Origin: Natrinema zhouii
GTDB lineage: Archaea > Halobacteriota > Halobacteria > Halobacteriales > Natrialbaceae
Reading direction: 5' to 3'
Assembly (NCBI RefSeq): GCF_013456555.2
Contig: NZ_CP084883.1
Location: forward strand, 248,001-312,000
DNA: 64,000 nucleotides
A model generated the notes under the pieces. That model saw nothing but the letters and a program-made list of their open reading frames with translations. It was not told the origin of the DNA and did not search any database. Shown piece after piece: positions 7,888 through 17,104 of the stretch (position 1 is the first letter of the stretch; each line of letters starts with the position of its first letter). A program made the translations under genes and the position numbers.

Positions 7888-9777
7888 TTACCGCGGCTGA
7901 ACTGGCAGTTCGACGTGCGTCGCGTACTCGGCGTCGTGGTGGACCGTGTTGGTCGCGATTTGGGACTCGCGGTCGCCGTACAGCGGCCCGCCGGTGTTGT
8001 GGTTCACGTCGAAGCGCGGGTAGTTCGACGAGGAGATATCCAGCCGAATGCGGTGGCCCGCCTCGAAGACGTTCGCCGTCGGGTACGGTTCCATCTCGAA
8101 CTCGTAGACCTCGCCGGGCTCGAGCAGGTCGGGCTCGTCCCGGTAGCCCCGGTAGCGCCCGCGACAGATGGAGTCGGCGAGGTTCACCGCGAAGCCGTTC
8201 GGGAACTCCTCGCTGGGCGGGTACTCGTCGATGAGTTTCGCCGTGAAGTCGGTGTCCGGCGCGTCGGTCGAGCCGAAGACGCTCACGCGGATCGGACCCG
8301 TGATCTCGAGGTCCTCCTCGAGCGGCGGCGTCCGGTAGACGAGGACGTCGTTGCGCTCCTCAAGGGGGCCGTACGGCGATTCGGCGCCGAGGGTATCGGG
8401 GCGGGTGCGCTGGTCGAACCCGCCACGGCCGGTGATGTCCTGCAGGTTTCGATTGGCGAGCGGATACTCGATGAGGTTCTCGTCTCGCGGTTCGTAGGTG
8501 ATGTACGACGAGCAGTTGCCACCGAGGGTGGGGACGGGATCGCTCGGGTCGAACTCGTAGCTCGTCGCGGCGTCCTCGACGATCGGTTCGTCCGTCGACA
8601 GCCGACCGCCCTCGTGGATATAGTAGGTCGTGAACTCGGTGTCCGGCAGGGGCCACTCCTCGCCGGAGCGCCACTCGCCGCTGTGGAAGAGCCGTCCGTC
8701 GCGCGTCTGCGAGCCGTCGCCGGTCCCCATCTGGAAGTACTGGACCGTCGGCTGGTCGTCCCAGGTGTCCTCGCCCTTGAGGTAGTGATCGAAAAAGCGC
8801 AGCCGCGTTTCCTGGTAGTCGCGCAGGGCCTGCTCGCCGAACTCGAGTTCGCCGGAGTAGGACTTGTTCCACGAGGGCAGGGGATAGGTGTTCCAGCCGT
8901 GAGTCCACGGCCCCATCAGGAGGTAGTGGTCGCTGTCCTTGCGCTCGGCGAGCGCCTCGAAGTTATCGCAGGTCGCCTTCGTGTACGAGTCGTACCACGC
9001 GCCCGAATAGACGGTCGGAACGTCCGCCGACTCGTCGTAGTACGCCTCGAAGTTGAGCCCGGGTTCCTGCCAGAGTTCGTCGCTCGCGGCCCCTTGCGTC
9101 ATGATGTCGAACGTCCACTCCTCGTAGTCGGGGATGTGTCGCAGCGGCGACTGCCCCGGCTGGACCGGCCCGTTCTCGAGCACGTCTCGAACGTCGACGT
9201 TTGCGAGTCGGCGCTGGACGTCCGAATCCTCGAGCGCCCGCTTCGCGAACCCGCCGCCGAGGGTGTACGCCCAGCAAAGCCACCGAAGCTCGAAGGTCCC
9301 GTTGTGTCGGAAGGTCGCCTTCCGTCCGTTGGCGGCCCCCTGGTTGATGAACATGGCCTCGAGGTGCGGGGGGTCCTGCGTGGCGAGTGCGTTCTGCACC
9401 CACGCACCGTAGGAGGTGCCGATCGTTCCGACCTGATCGTCACAGTAGGCCTGGGCCGCGAGCCATTCGACCGTGTCGTGCCCGTCTTCGGGCTCGTTGA
9501 CAAAGATGTAGTAGTCGCCGCCGCTGTTGAATCGGCCCCGACAGTCCTGGATCGCGACGACGTAGCCGCGCTTGGCGAACCACTCGCCGTGTCGTTCCAT
9601 GCGTCCCCGCTTGCCGTAGGGGGTTCGATCGAGAAGCGCGGGCTTGGGATCGTCGATCGGTTCTCCCGTGTCGGGGTCGGCCGGACGGTAGATGTCGGTC
9701 GCGAGTTCGACACCGTCGCGCATCTCGACCATCACATCGAGTTCAGCAGTGACTGCGTACTCCGGATCAGATGCCAT
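7888..9777 (-). CDS. CocE/NonD family hydrolase (X-Pro dipeptidyl-peptidase-like)
   Basis: An alpha/beta hydrolase of about 629 residues. The start MASDPEYAVTAELDVMVEMR at 9777 fits the family, where a beta strand precedes RDGVELATDIYRP; the longest frame adds 15 unlikely residues. The nucleophile elbow GTIGTSYGAWVQ gives the GxSxxG serine. The C-terminal third is the X-Pro dipeptidyl-peptidase C-terminal jelly-roll domain. Family members hydrolyse esters or acyl-amide bonds (cocaine esterase, glutaryl-acylase, peptidases). The substrate here is unknown. There is no signal peptide, so it probably acts in the cytoplasm. Confidence 0.88.
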   Translation of the reverse strand: MASDPEYAVTAELDVMVEMRDGVELATDIYRPADPDTGEPIDDPKPALLDRTPYGKRGRMERHGEWFAKRGYVVAIQDCRGRFNSGGDYYIFVNEPEDGHDTVEWLAAQAYCDDQVGTIGTSYGAWVQNALATQDPPHLEAMFINQGAANGRKATFRHNGTFELRWLCWAYTLGGGFAKRALEDSDVQRRLANVDVRDVLENGPVQPGQSPLRHIPDYEEWTFDIMTQGAASDELWQEPGLNFEAYYDESADVPTVYSGAWYDSYTKATCDNFEALAERKDSDHYLLMGPWTHGWNTYPLPSWNKSYSGELEFGEQALRDYQETRLRFFDHYLKGEDTWDDQPTVQYFQMGTGDGSQTRDGRLFHSGEWRSGEEWPLPDTEFTTYYIHEGGRLSTDEPIVEDAATSYEFDPSDPVPTLGGNCSSYITYEPRDENLIEYPLANRNLQDITGRGGFDQRTRPDTLGAESPYGPLEERNDVLVYRTPPLEEDLEITGPIRVSVFGSTDAPDTDFTAKLIDEYPPSEEFPNGFAVNLADSICRGRYRGYRDEPDLLEPGEVYEFEMEPYPTANVFEAGHRIRLDISSSNYPRFDVNHNTGGPLYGDRESQIATNTVHHDAEYATHVELPVQPR

Positions 9778-10123
9778 CACGTCTACTGATACGGTCGAAG
9801 TGTAATAGTTCATTCCCTCCAACCGTCTTTCAAACGCTGGCGGGATGTCAGGTCGTAACGGCCGGGGATAGGGTCTCAGCGAACGAGAATTGTCCGTAGC
9901 CGATCCCGTATAGATATTACCGAAGGTATCTTATCGAATATGCCATTCGGGATTGTTTGTCGATGAGTCTTTCATGTTTGTCTACCGCATTAGTGATTTA
10001 ATTGATGAAATTTCACGTAGGGATTTCAACGGTATCTTTATGCGTATTCGCTCTGCTATTCATGCTATACCTGTGCAAGTGTGAACGCTCGGCACACATA
10101 TCGCGGTACAGGTGGTGACATCC
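9778..10123. other. Divergent intergenic region with AT-rich promoter DNA
   Basis: About 345 bases between the CocE-like gene and NCS2 permease 2, which diverge. It is markedly AT-rich between 9950 and 10080 and probably holds both promoters. I see no RNA gene or small protein. Confidence 0.5.
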
Positions 10124-11689
10124 ATGACGGATCACAACGACACATCGGACGAAATCGTGACGGATGGGGGTGAGGTCTCCCGTGAGGAGGCATCGTTCGT
10201 CGAATACGGTATCGAAGATCGGCCACCACTAGGCGAGTCGATACTGCTCGGGTTACAGCATTACCTGACGATGATCGGGGCGACGGTTGCGATCCCCTTG
10301 ATTCTCGCGGGGGCGATGGAGATGCCCCCGGCAGAAACCGCCCGACTCATCGGGACGTTCTTCGTCGTATCGGGCGTTGCGACGCTGTTACAGACGACGG
10401 TCGGGAACCGGTATCCGATCGTTCAAGGCGGGACGTTCGCGCTGCTCGCACCGGCTCTGGCGATCATCGCTGCGATGGGTACCGGATGGGAAGCGACCAT
10501 CCTCGAGTTACAGGGCGCGGTCATCGCGGCCGCTATAGTGCAGGTTCTGCTCGGCTACGTCGGAGCCCTGGGCAAACTCAAGTACTACCTTTCACCGGTC
10601 GTCATCGCACCGGTAATCGTACTGATCGGTCTCTCACTGGTTGGCACCGCTGACGTGACGAGAGCCGACCAGAACTGGTGGCTGCTCGGGTTCACCCTCT
10701 TCCTGATCGTGCTGTTCTCGCAGTACCTCGACAAGTACAGTCGCTACGCGAAACTGTTCCCGGTTCTACTGGGAGTGGTCGTCGCCTGGGTCATCGCTAC
10801 GGTTCTCTCGATGACCGGCGTCTACGGTCCGGGGACGCTCGGCTACGTCGATACCGGAGCGATCGCAGACGCGTCCGCGATACAGCTAATCACGCCGCTG
10901 CAGTGGGGGATGCCGCAGTTTACCGCCGCCTTCGCGATCGGGATGTTCGCCGGTGTCATGGCCTCGATGATCGAAAGCATGGGTGACTATTACGCCGTCG
11001 CCCGGATCGCCGGCGTCGGTGCGCCGAGCGAAAAGCGCATCAACCACGGTATCGGGATGGAGGGAATCGGGAACGTGATCGCGGGGATCATGGGGACGGG
11101 CAACGGCTCGACCTCCTACGGTGAAAACATCGGTGCGATCGGAATCACCGGTGTTGCATCCCGATACGTCGTCCAGATCGGTGCGATCGTCATGCTGATT
11201 GCCGGATTCGTCGGCTACTTTGGCGCCCTGATCACGACGATCCCGGGACCGATCGTCGGCGCGCTGTACATCGCGATGTTCGGACAGATCGCCGCAGTCG
11301 GACTGTCGAACCTCAAGTACGTCGACCTCGACGCGTCGCGTAACGTCTTCATCATCGGAATCGCACTCTTCCTCGGACTCGCCATTCCGCAGTACATGGC
11401 GAACGTCGGGAGCGCCGAGGCGTTCCAGGAGATTACCTCCGGCGCAGCGGTGATCGGGCCGATCCTCGGTCAACAGATCGTCTCCGATACGATCTACGTG
11501 TTCGGGTCGACCACGATGGCCGTCGGCGGGGTCATCGCCTTCGTGCTCGACAACACGATTCGCGGCACCCGCAAAGAACGCGGCCTCGAGCACTGGGAAC
11601 AGCTCGCCGAGGACGACGACGAGTTCGTCACGTTCTTCGAACGGATGGGCTCGTCGGGCGATCCGAAACCGGTCGACAAGGCCGACTAG
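10124..11689 (+). CDS. NCS2-family nucleobase (xanthine/uracil) permease 2
   Basis: A 521-residue permease. MTDHNDTSDEIVTDGG at 10124 is taken as the start; the GTG four codons earlier is possible. The core shows LGLQHYLTMIGATVAIPLIL (GLQH-type segment 1), QGGTFALLAPA, and FAGVMASMIESMGDYYAVARI, which carries the conserved Glu of segment 8. GNGSTSYGENIGAIGITGVAS corresponds to the NCS2 motif around segment 10. It has a longer acidic C-terminal tail than permease 1, and the two are only moderately alike. The likely role is proton-coupled uptake of xanthine, uric acid or uracil. Confidence 0.9.
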   Translation: MTDHNDTSDEIVTDGGEVSREEASFVEYGIEDRPPLGESILLGLQHYLTMIGATVAIPLILAGAMEMPPAETARLIGTFFVVSGVATLLQTTVGNRYPIVQGGTFALLAPALAIIAAMGTGWEATILELQGAVIAAAIVQVLLGYVGALGKLKYYLSPVVIAPVIVLIGLSLVGTADVTRADQNWWLLGFTLFLIVLFSQYLDKYSRYAKLFPVLLGVVVAWVIATVLSMTGVYGPGTLGYVDTGAIADASAIQLITPLQWGMPQFTAAFAIGMFAGVMASMIESMGDYYAVARIAGVGAPSEKRINHGIGMEGIGNVIAGIMGTGNGSTSYGENIGAIGITGVASRYVVQIGAIVMLIAGFVGYFGALITTIPGPIVGALYIAMFGQIAAVGLSNLKYVDLDASRNVFIIGIALFLGLAIPQYMANVGSAEAFQEITSGAAVIGPILGQQIVSDTIYVFGSTTMAVGGVIAFVLDNTIRGTRKERGLEHWEQLAEDDDEFVTFFERMGSSGDPKPVDKAD

Positions 11690-11717
11690 TCGGACGGGAT
11701 CGACCAATTCACAGCGG

Positions 11718-11723
11718 TTTTTT
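11718..11723 (+). terminator. Possible T-tract terminator after NCS2 permease 2
   Basis: Six T residues lie 28 bases after the permease stop, in the short gap before the next gene. This is only a sequence-pattern call. Confidence 0.35.
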
Positions 11724-11774
11724 CGCGCCCGAACGGGGGAAAGTTTGATTACGACCGCTCGACGAGTGACGGTA

Positions 11775-12245
11775 ATGCCGAGCCGAACAGGCCTCGATCT
11801 CGAGACCGGCGAACGACTCCACTATCGGGGCGGACTCCGCTCCGGCGACGAGATCGCGGTCACCGATCGTCGCGTCCTCGTCCGCGGCGCCGACGAGACG
11901 ACGAGCGTCCCCTACACCAACGTCAGCGAGATCAGCAACGAATCGTTCGACTGGTTTCTCACGATACTGAGCCTCGCGCTCGTCGGATTCGGACTCTACT
12001 CGATTGGTGAAAACGCCTTCATCGGGATCGGAATGACCCTGTTCGGGCTCTGGAGCGTCTACCGAACCTACCGTCACCGAGATCGCGTGCGTATCCACAC
12101 GCACAGTCAGGCGAAACCCGTCGAAGTGTTTCCCGAAGAGGTCGAGGCGCTGTACGACGAACTCGAGCCGGCGATCGAGGCAGTCCGAGCCGAACAGGAG
12201 CGGGCCGAGCGCGCTGACGATGAACGATCCCCGGACGAGGCGTAA
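11775..12245 (+). CDS. Membrane protein with PH-like N-terminal part, unknown function
   Basis: A 156-residue protein starting MPSRTGLDLETGE at 11775. The first 55 residues (GERLHYRGGLRSGDEIAVTDRRVLVRG) have the pattern of bacterial PH-like domains, in which a 'target' sequence is followed by a TDRRV turn. Two closely spaced hydrophobic segments follow (FLTILSLALVGFGLYSI and AFIGIGMTLFGLWSVY), then a charged cytoplasmic tail. The function is unknown. It lies just upstream of moeA on the same strand, with 81 bases between them. Confidence 0.72.
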   Translation: MPSRTGLDLETGERLHYRGGLRSGDEIAVTDRRVLVRGADETTSVPYTNVSEISNESFDWFLTILSLALVGFGLYSIGENAFIGIGMTLFGLWSVYRTYRHRDRVRIHTHSQAKPVEVFPEEVEALYDELEPAIEAVRAEQERAERADDERSPDEA

Positions 12246-12326
12246 ATCCCCGAACGTGACGTAATCGACCGGCAGATCGAGAGAGAATGTCACAAGGACT
12301 TTTCTTCTTCGAACCGAACGGTCGGT

Positions 12327-13538
12327 ATGTCCGACCACGACGATCTCATCCCGCTCGACGACGCGATCGACCGAGCGATTTCCTGTCGCAACGCGTTTTT
12401 CGAGGACCGACCGACGACGACTGTTCCGCTCGACGATCTCTCCGGCCGGATACTCGCCGAAGACGTGACCGCCGAGGCCAATCAGCCCTCGAGCGATCGC
12501 GCCACGATGGACGGCTACGCGTTCGCTGCGGCCGACGAGGGTTCCCTCGAGATCGTCGAGCAGCGCGTGTTCCCGGAGACGGAACCGCCGGCACTCGAGG
12601 CCGGTCAGGCGATCGAGATCGCGACGGGTGCGCCGCTGCCCGAGCGGGCAGACACCGTCTGCAAGCGCGAAGATGCGACGATCGAGGACGGCCGACTACT
12701 GCGACCCGCTCTCGAGAGCGGGACCTACGTCTACGAGCGCGGATCGAACGTCACGGCGGGCGAGGTGCTGTACGAGGCGGGGGAACGCCTCTCGGCGCTC
12801 GACGCGATCTTGCTCCGGGACCTCGGCCGCGAGACCGTCGAGACGTACGAGCCGCTCTCCGTCGGCGTCCTCGCGACCGGGACGGAAATCCACGAGGGAC
12901 GGCACACCGACCTCGACTCGCCGATGCTCTGTAGTCTGCTCCGGTCGTGGGGCCACGACCCGACGTACGAGGGGTCGGTGCCCGACGAGGGGGATCGAGT
13001 CGAGGAGCGAATCGGCAAACTCGCGGACCGACACGACGTGGTCGTCACGACCGGCGGGACGAGCGTCGGAAAGAAAGACTACGTTCTCGACGCACTGGAC
13101 GCCCTCGGCGAGATCCTCTTCCACCGCGTTCGCGTCCGGCCGGGAAAACCGATCGCCCTCGCACGGTTGCCCGATCACGACGCCGTCGCCGTCGCCATTC
13201 CCGGGAAACCGATCGGGGCCTACGTTATCGCCGCGCTCGTCGCCCGGCCCCTGTTCACGGGCAATCGAACGACGGCGACACTCGAGCGAACGGTCACGCA
13301 CGACGTCGGACTCGGACCCGAGGGCTTCACGTACGCGATTCCAGTCACGCTCGAGGGCGGCGACGCCACGCCGCTCGGACACGTGGATTCCCCGCTCGAG
13401 GTGTACGAGGAGACGTTCGATCCGAGCGTTCTCTCCTCGAGTACGCGCGCGGCGACCGCCGACGGCTTCGTACTCACCACGGAGCCCCTCGATGCCGGAG
13501 CGCGGATAGACGTGATTCCGACGGATAGCCTCGAATGA
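12327..13538 (+). CDS. moeA: Molybdopterin molybdenumtransferase MoeA
   Basis: A 403-residue MoeA, the enzyme that inserts molybdate (or tungstate) into adenylylated molybdopterin. The N-terminal domain has DRATMDGYAFA, the classic DxxxMDGxA motif. The central MoCF-binding domain carries TGTEI, then VVTTGGTSVGKKDYV (the TGG-S-G-D/K loop), and the late motif IPGKPIGAYV corresponds to PGNPVS. In archaea MoeA copies are split between Mo and W use; this cannot be decided here. It supports cofactor supply for the molybdo-hydroxylase at the left edge. The aldehyde:ferredoxin oxidoreductase at 53.3 kb would need tungstopterin but is broken. Confidence 0.93.
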   Translation: MSDHDDLIPLDDAIDRAISCRNAFFEDRPTTTVPLDDLSGRILAEDVTAEANQPSSDRATMDGYAFAAADEGSLEIVEQRVFPETEPPALEAGQAIEIATGAPLPERADTVCKREDATIEDGRLLRPALESGTYVYERGSNVTAGEVLYEAGERLSALDAILLRDLGRETVETYEPLSVGVLATGTEIHEGRHTDLDSPMLCSLLRSWGHDPTYEGSVPDEGDRVEERIGKLADRHDVVVTTGGTSVGKKDYVLDALDALGEILFHRVRVRPGKPIALARLPDHDAVAVAIPGKPIGAYVIAALVARPLFTGNRTTATLERTVTHDVGLGPEGFTYAIPVTLEGGDATPLGHVDSPLEVYEETFDPSVLSSSTRAATADGFVLTTEPLDAGARIDVIPTDSLE

Positions 13539-13566
13539 GACGGGGCTGCGGCCGCCGATAGGAAGG

Positions 13567-13572
13567 TTTTTT
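13567..13572 (+). terminator. Possible T-tract terminator after moeA
   Basis: TTTTTT begins 28 bases after the moeA stop and 31 bases before the next gene. Confidence 0.35.
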
Positions 13573-13602
13573 GTCGACTGCAGTAATCAGTCATGGTATC
13601 AC

Positions 13603-14808
13603 ATGACTACCGGTGATCGAATTCTCGACGGCGTGAGAGTCGTCGATCTGACCACGTTCGTTACTGGCGGCTTTTGCTCGCTGATGCTCGCCAATCAGGG
13701 AGCAGAGGTAATCAAAGTCGAACGGCCCGGCGTCGGCGACGACAATCGTCACTCGGGGCCGCCGTTCATCGACGGCGAGTCGCCGTACTTCTGGACGGTT
13801 AACTACGGCAAGAAGAGCGTCGAGATCGACCTCAAGAGCGATGCCGGACGGGAGGCGCTGTACGATCTCGTCGGTGAGGCCGACGTCTTCCTGCAGAACT
13901 ACCGCCCGGGGACGGCCGAGCGCCTCGACGTCGACGAAGAGACGATCCGTTCGCACAACGACGACATCGTGTACTGCGCGATTTCGGCGTTCGGGCAGAC
14001 GGGGCCCTGGCGCGAACGGCCCGGCTACGATCTGATGATCCAAGGGATGAGCGGGATCATGAGCGTCACCGGCGAAGCGGACGGACAGCCGGTGAAAGTC
14101 GGGCTCCCGATGACGGACCTCATCACCGCGATGTGGGCTTCGTTCGGCATCTCGAACGCTCTCTACCGCCGCGAACGGACCGGCGAAGGCGAGTACATCG
14201 ATCTCGGAATGCTCGACGCCGCGCTTCCGTGGCTGACGAAACAGGCCGGCAAGGTGTTCGCGGGTGAGTCTCCCTCGCGTATGGGAACGAAAGATCCGGT
14301 GCTCGCTCCCTACCAGACGTTCGAGACCGCCGACGGCTACCTCAACGTCGCCTGTCTCAATCAGAAGCTCTGGAAGGGGCTGTGCGAGGCGATCGATCGC
14401 CCCGAACTGGCCGACGACGACCGCTTCGAGACGAACGCCGACCGTGTCGAACACATGTCCGAACTCGAGACCGAACTCGAACGGACGTTCCGTGAACTGA
14501 CGACCGACGAGTGGATGACTCTCCTCGTCGACGAGGCGGGGATTCCGGCAGGCCCGGTACACGATGTCGAGGACGCGCTATACAACGAGCAGACGGAGGC
14601 CCGTGAGTCGGTAACGTCGATGGATCACCCCGAACACGGCGAGATACCCGTGATCGAGCACCCGCTGAAGTACGATCGCTCGAGCAGCGGCTTCGAGTCG
14701 CCGCCCCCGAAACTGGGCGAAAACACACGGAGCGTCTTTCGGGAGCTCGGCTACGACGAGGAGAAACTGGACGAGTTCACCGACCGCGGCGCGTTCGGAG
14801 CGGAGTGA
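13603..14808 (+). CDS. CaiB/BaiF family CoA-transferase
   Basis: A 401-residue class III CoA-transferase. The family layout is clear: DGVRVVDLTTFVTGGFCSLMLANQGAEVIKVERPG at the N-terminus, NYGKKSVEIDLKS, and the region GLPMTDLITAMW, whose Asp corresponds to the catalytic aspartate that forms the acyl-anhydride. These enzymes move CoA between organic acids such as carnitine, oxalate or aryl-succinates. It is the first gene of a tight three-gene set with a thiolase-like protein 16 bases downstream and a DUF35 protein overlapping that. The set suggests activation and processing of one particular acyl-CoA, substrate unknown. Confidence 0.9.
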   Translation: MTTGDRILDGVRVVDLTTFVTGGFCSLMLANQGAEVIKVERPGVGDDNRHSGPPFIDGESPYFWTVNYGKKSVEIDLKSDAGREALYDLVGEADVFLQNYRPGTAERLDVDEETIRSHNDDIVYCAISAFGQTGPWRERPGYDLMIQGMSGIMSVTGEADGQPVKVGLPMTDLITAMWASFGISNALYRRERTGEGEYIDLGMLDAALPWLTKQAGKVFAGESPSRMGTKDPVLAPYQTFETADGYLNVACLNQKLWKGLCEAIDRPELADDDRFETNADRVEHMSELETELERTFRELTTDEWMTLLVDEAGIPAGPVHDVEDALYNEQTEARESVTSMDHPEHGEIPVIEHPLKYDRSSSGFESPPPKLGENTRSVFRELGYDEEKLDEFTDRGAFGAE

Positions 14809-14824
14809 TGGGAGGCCGATCGAA

Positions 14825-15970
14825 GTGACCGACGCGTTCGTCACCGGCGTCGGGATGACGCGATTCGAATCCGAGAATTCCGGATCTGCGCTCGAGTTGG
14901 CCGAGCGGGCGGCGTGGCGGGCCCTCTCCGACGCCACCGTCGAGCCGGCGGACGTGGCGTCCGTTCACGTCGGCAACATGGCGGCCGAGGCGTTCGAGAG
15001 CCGAACGGGGCTCGAGAACGCTCTCTGTGGCGCTCTCGGCGTCGAGGGTGCGATCGCGGATCGGATCGAGAACACCAGTGCAAGCGGTGCGAGTGCCGTC
15101 CTTCGCGCCGTCCACGCGCTCGAGGCAGGTGCGTCGTCGTGCGCACTCGTCGTCGGTGTCGAGACGATGACGTCCGCCGAGACGGAAGCGGCGACGGAGC
15201 TCATCAGCCGCCTCGTCCACGACCGGGAGTACGCGCAGGGCATCACCCTCCCATCGTTTGCGGGACTCGCGGCCGATCACTACCTGCGGACGTACGACGT
15301 CGATCCGTCGGCGCTCGCGCAGGTAGCCGTCAAGAACCACCGTAACGCCGCAGCGAATCCGTACGCGCAGTTCCAGGAGCCGATCACGCTCGAGGAGGCA
15401 CGAACCTCGCCGCCCGTCGCGGAACCCCTTCGACTGTACGACTGCTGTCCGATGAGCGACGGCGCCGCCGCGGTCGTCCTCGAGACGTCAGAAGGGGCGG
15501 ACGGGATCCGAGTCGCGAGCGCCACCGGCGCGACCGGAACCCACGCGGTCGCCGAACGACCGAATCCGCTCGAAATCGAGAGCGTCGAGCGGGCCGGTCG
15601 GCAGGCGCTCGCCGACGCGAACGTCACGCAGGACGACGTCGACGTTGCCTGCATTCACGACGCGTTCACGATTCTCGAGTTGCTCGAACTCGAGGAACTC
15701 GGGTTTTACGACCCCGGCGACGCCTGGCGAGCGACGGCGGACGGTGAAACAGCCCTCGGCGGACGGCTGCCGGTCAATCCCGGCGGCGGACTCAAGGCCC
15801 GGGGGCATCCCCTCGGCGCAACCGGCGTTGCCCAGATAATCGAACTGGTCTGGCAGTTACGCGGCGATGCCCCCGAAGAACGACGCGTCGAGAATCCGCG
15901 GACGGGGCTCGCGCTCAACGTCGCCGGATTCGGAAACAATGCGGTCTGTACGATCCTTCAGGTGCCATGA
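14825..15970 (+). CDS. Thiolase-family protein with Ser in place of the nucleophilic Cys
   Basis: A 381-residue SCP-x type thiolase homologue starting with GTG at 14825. The C-terminal catalytic motifs are intact: CIHDAFTILELLE (HDAF), NPGGGLKARGHPLGATG (GHPxGATG) and FGNNAVCTIL near the end. The position of the N-terminal nucleophile, normally NxCASG, reads ENTSASGAS, with codon AGT (Ser85, bases 15077-15079). Ordinary thiolysis is therefore doubtful. Such proteins commonly pair with a DUF35 Zn-ribbon/OB protein, which overlaps this gene by four bases. Possible roles are a non-decarboxylating Claisen-type reaction, acyl binding or scaffolding; this is inference. Confidence 0.85.
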   Translation: MTDAFVTGVGMTRFESENSGSALELAERAAWRALSDATVEPADVASVHVGNMAAEAFESRTGLENALCGALGVEGAIADRIENTSASGASAVLRAVHALEAGASSCALVVGVETMTSAETEAATELISRLVHDREYAQGITLPSFAGLAADHYLRTYDVDPSALAQVAVKNHRNAAANPYAQFQEPITLEEARTSPPVAEPLRLYDCCPMSDGAAAVVLETSEGADGIRVASATGATGTHAVAERPNPLEIESVERAGRQALADANVTQDDVDVACIHDAFTILELLELEELGFYDPGDAWRATADGETALGGRLPVNPGGGLKARGHPLGATGVAQIIELVWQLRGDAPEERRVENPRTGLALNVAGFGNNAVCTILQVP

Positions 15971-16308
15971 CTCGAGACGTTCCAATCGACCACGCGTTCG
16001 TCTGTGAATCGTGCGGAAACCGCTGGTATTACACGCGCGAACGGTGCCCGGAGTGTCGCTCGACGTCGGTCGACTCGTACCGGCTTCGGGAGGGAGCGGT
16101 CGTCACCGCGACGACCGTCCACGCGACGCCGCCCGGCGTTCGCTCGCCGAACCGGCTCGGGATGGTACGGTTCGACGGCGACGTGACGATCGTCGCTCAA
16201 CTCGGAGACGACAGTTCGGCCGGCGATACCGTGCAGTTCGGAGCGGTGGAGGTCCTTCGAGACGGTGATCGACCCGTTTCCGGTCCCCGGCTCGTCGGTC
16301 TCGAGTGA
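15967..16308 (+). CDS. Zn-ribbon/OB-fold protein (DUF35), partner of the thiolase-like protein
   Basis: A 113-residue protein with an N-terminal rubredoxin-like zinc ribbon, CESCGNRWYYTRERCPEC (two CxxC pairs), followed by a short OB-fold (GAVVTATTVHATPPG ... RFDGDVTIVAQL). DUF35 proteins form complexes with SCP-x thiolases and archaeal HMG-CoA synthases, where they help CoA chemistry. Its ATG overlaps the thiolase stop (ATGA), so the two are coupled. It ends 26 bases from the end of ureF, which is on the opposite strand. Confidence 0.9.
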   Translation: MTRDVPIDHAFVCESCGNRWYYTRERCPECRSTSVDSYRLREGAVVTATTVHATPPGVRSPNRLGMVRFDGDVTIVAQLGDDSSAGDTVQFGAVEVLRDGDRPVSGPRLVGLE

Positions 16309-16333
16309 GCCACCGTGCTCGGCTCAGCAGCGT

Positions 16334-17104
16334 TCAGCTCATGAACAGCCGTCTCCCGGCGCGTTCGTGGTTCATCCCCATGATTTCGGCCAGCGGAGCG
16401 AACGATGCCATCGCCGTCGGTTCGTCGTCGACGTGGCGCTCGCAGACCTCGGTTATCGTCGGCTCCAGCCGCTCGAGGACGGACTGAATCTCTGTGTGCC
16501 CGAACCGACCGAGCCGCTGCGCTGCGCCGAGCAGCCCCGTCACGAACGAGTAGGCGTGTGCGAGACAGGCCTCGAGTCGCGAGAGGCCGCGCGCCGCGGT
16601 GACGACCGCGAAGACGACCGGATAGTGCCCCGGCGTCGAACCGGTATCGATTGCATCGGCGACGGTGGCCTCGAAATCCCTCCCGTCGGTCGCTGGTGCT
16701 GTCGTTTCGGGACGCGCTCCAGCCACATTGTCACGCCCCGCATCCGTGTGTGAGCCCGTCCCGTCCGGACCGAACAGTTCGGAGAGCTTCGCACCCGCCT
16801 TCGTCGAGCTCTCGCGGAATTCTCGGGGCAGCGTTACCGCGTGGAGTCGCTCGTCGACGGCCAGGAGGCGCTCGAGATTGTCGCTTTCGCTCGCGATGTG
16901 AGCGTTCGCCAGCGCGACGGTCTCGCAGGGGCCGACCACGCGGCGGAGGTAGGCCGCGAGCAGGTCCCGCAGATCGTCGCCGGTCGTAATCCGACCCTCG
17001 TTGATGTACTGCTCGAGGCCGTAGGAGGCCGTGTAGCCGCCGACGGGGAGAAACGAATCCGAGAGCCGGAGCGCCGTCAGGAACGAACTCGGGTCAGTGG
17101 TCAT
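16334..17104 (-). CDS. ureF: Urease accessory protein UreF
   Basis: A 256-residue UreF, starting MTTDPSSFLTALRLSDSFLPVGGYTASYGLEQYI at 17104. The longer frame upstream is the antisense of the ureE His-rich tail and is rejected. LSDSFLPVGG(Y/F)xxSxGLE is the family hallmark. UreF works with UreD and UreG to load Ni and CO2 into apo-urease and is thought to act as a UreG GTPase checkpoint. A less conserved insert sits around residues 125-160. Its start overlaps the end of ureE by 11 bases. It is the last gene of the operon. Confidence 0.92.
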   Translation of the reverse strand: MTTDPSSFLTALRLSDSFLPVGGYTASYGLEQYINEGRITTGDDLRDLLAAYLRRVVGPCETVALANAHIASESDNLERLLAVDERLHAVTLPREFRESSTKAGAKLSELFGPDGTGSHTDAGRDNVAGARPETTAPATDGRDFEATVADAIDTGSTPGHYPVVFAVVTAARGLSRLEACLAHAYSFVTGLLGAAQRLGRFGHTEIQSVLERLEPTITEVCERHVDDEPTAMASFAPLAEIMGMNHERAGRRLFMS

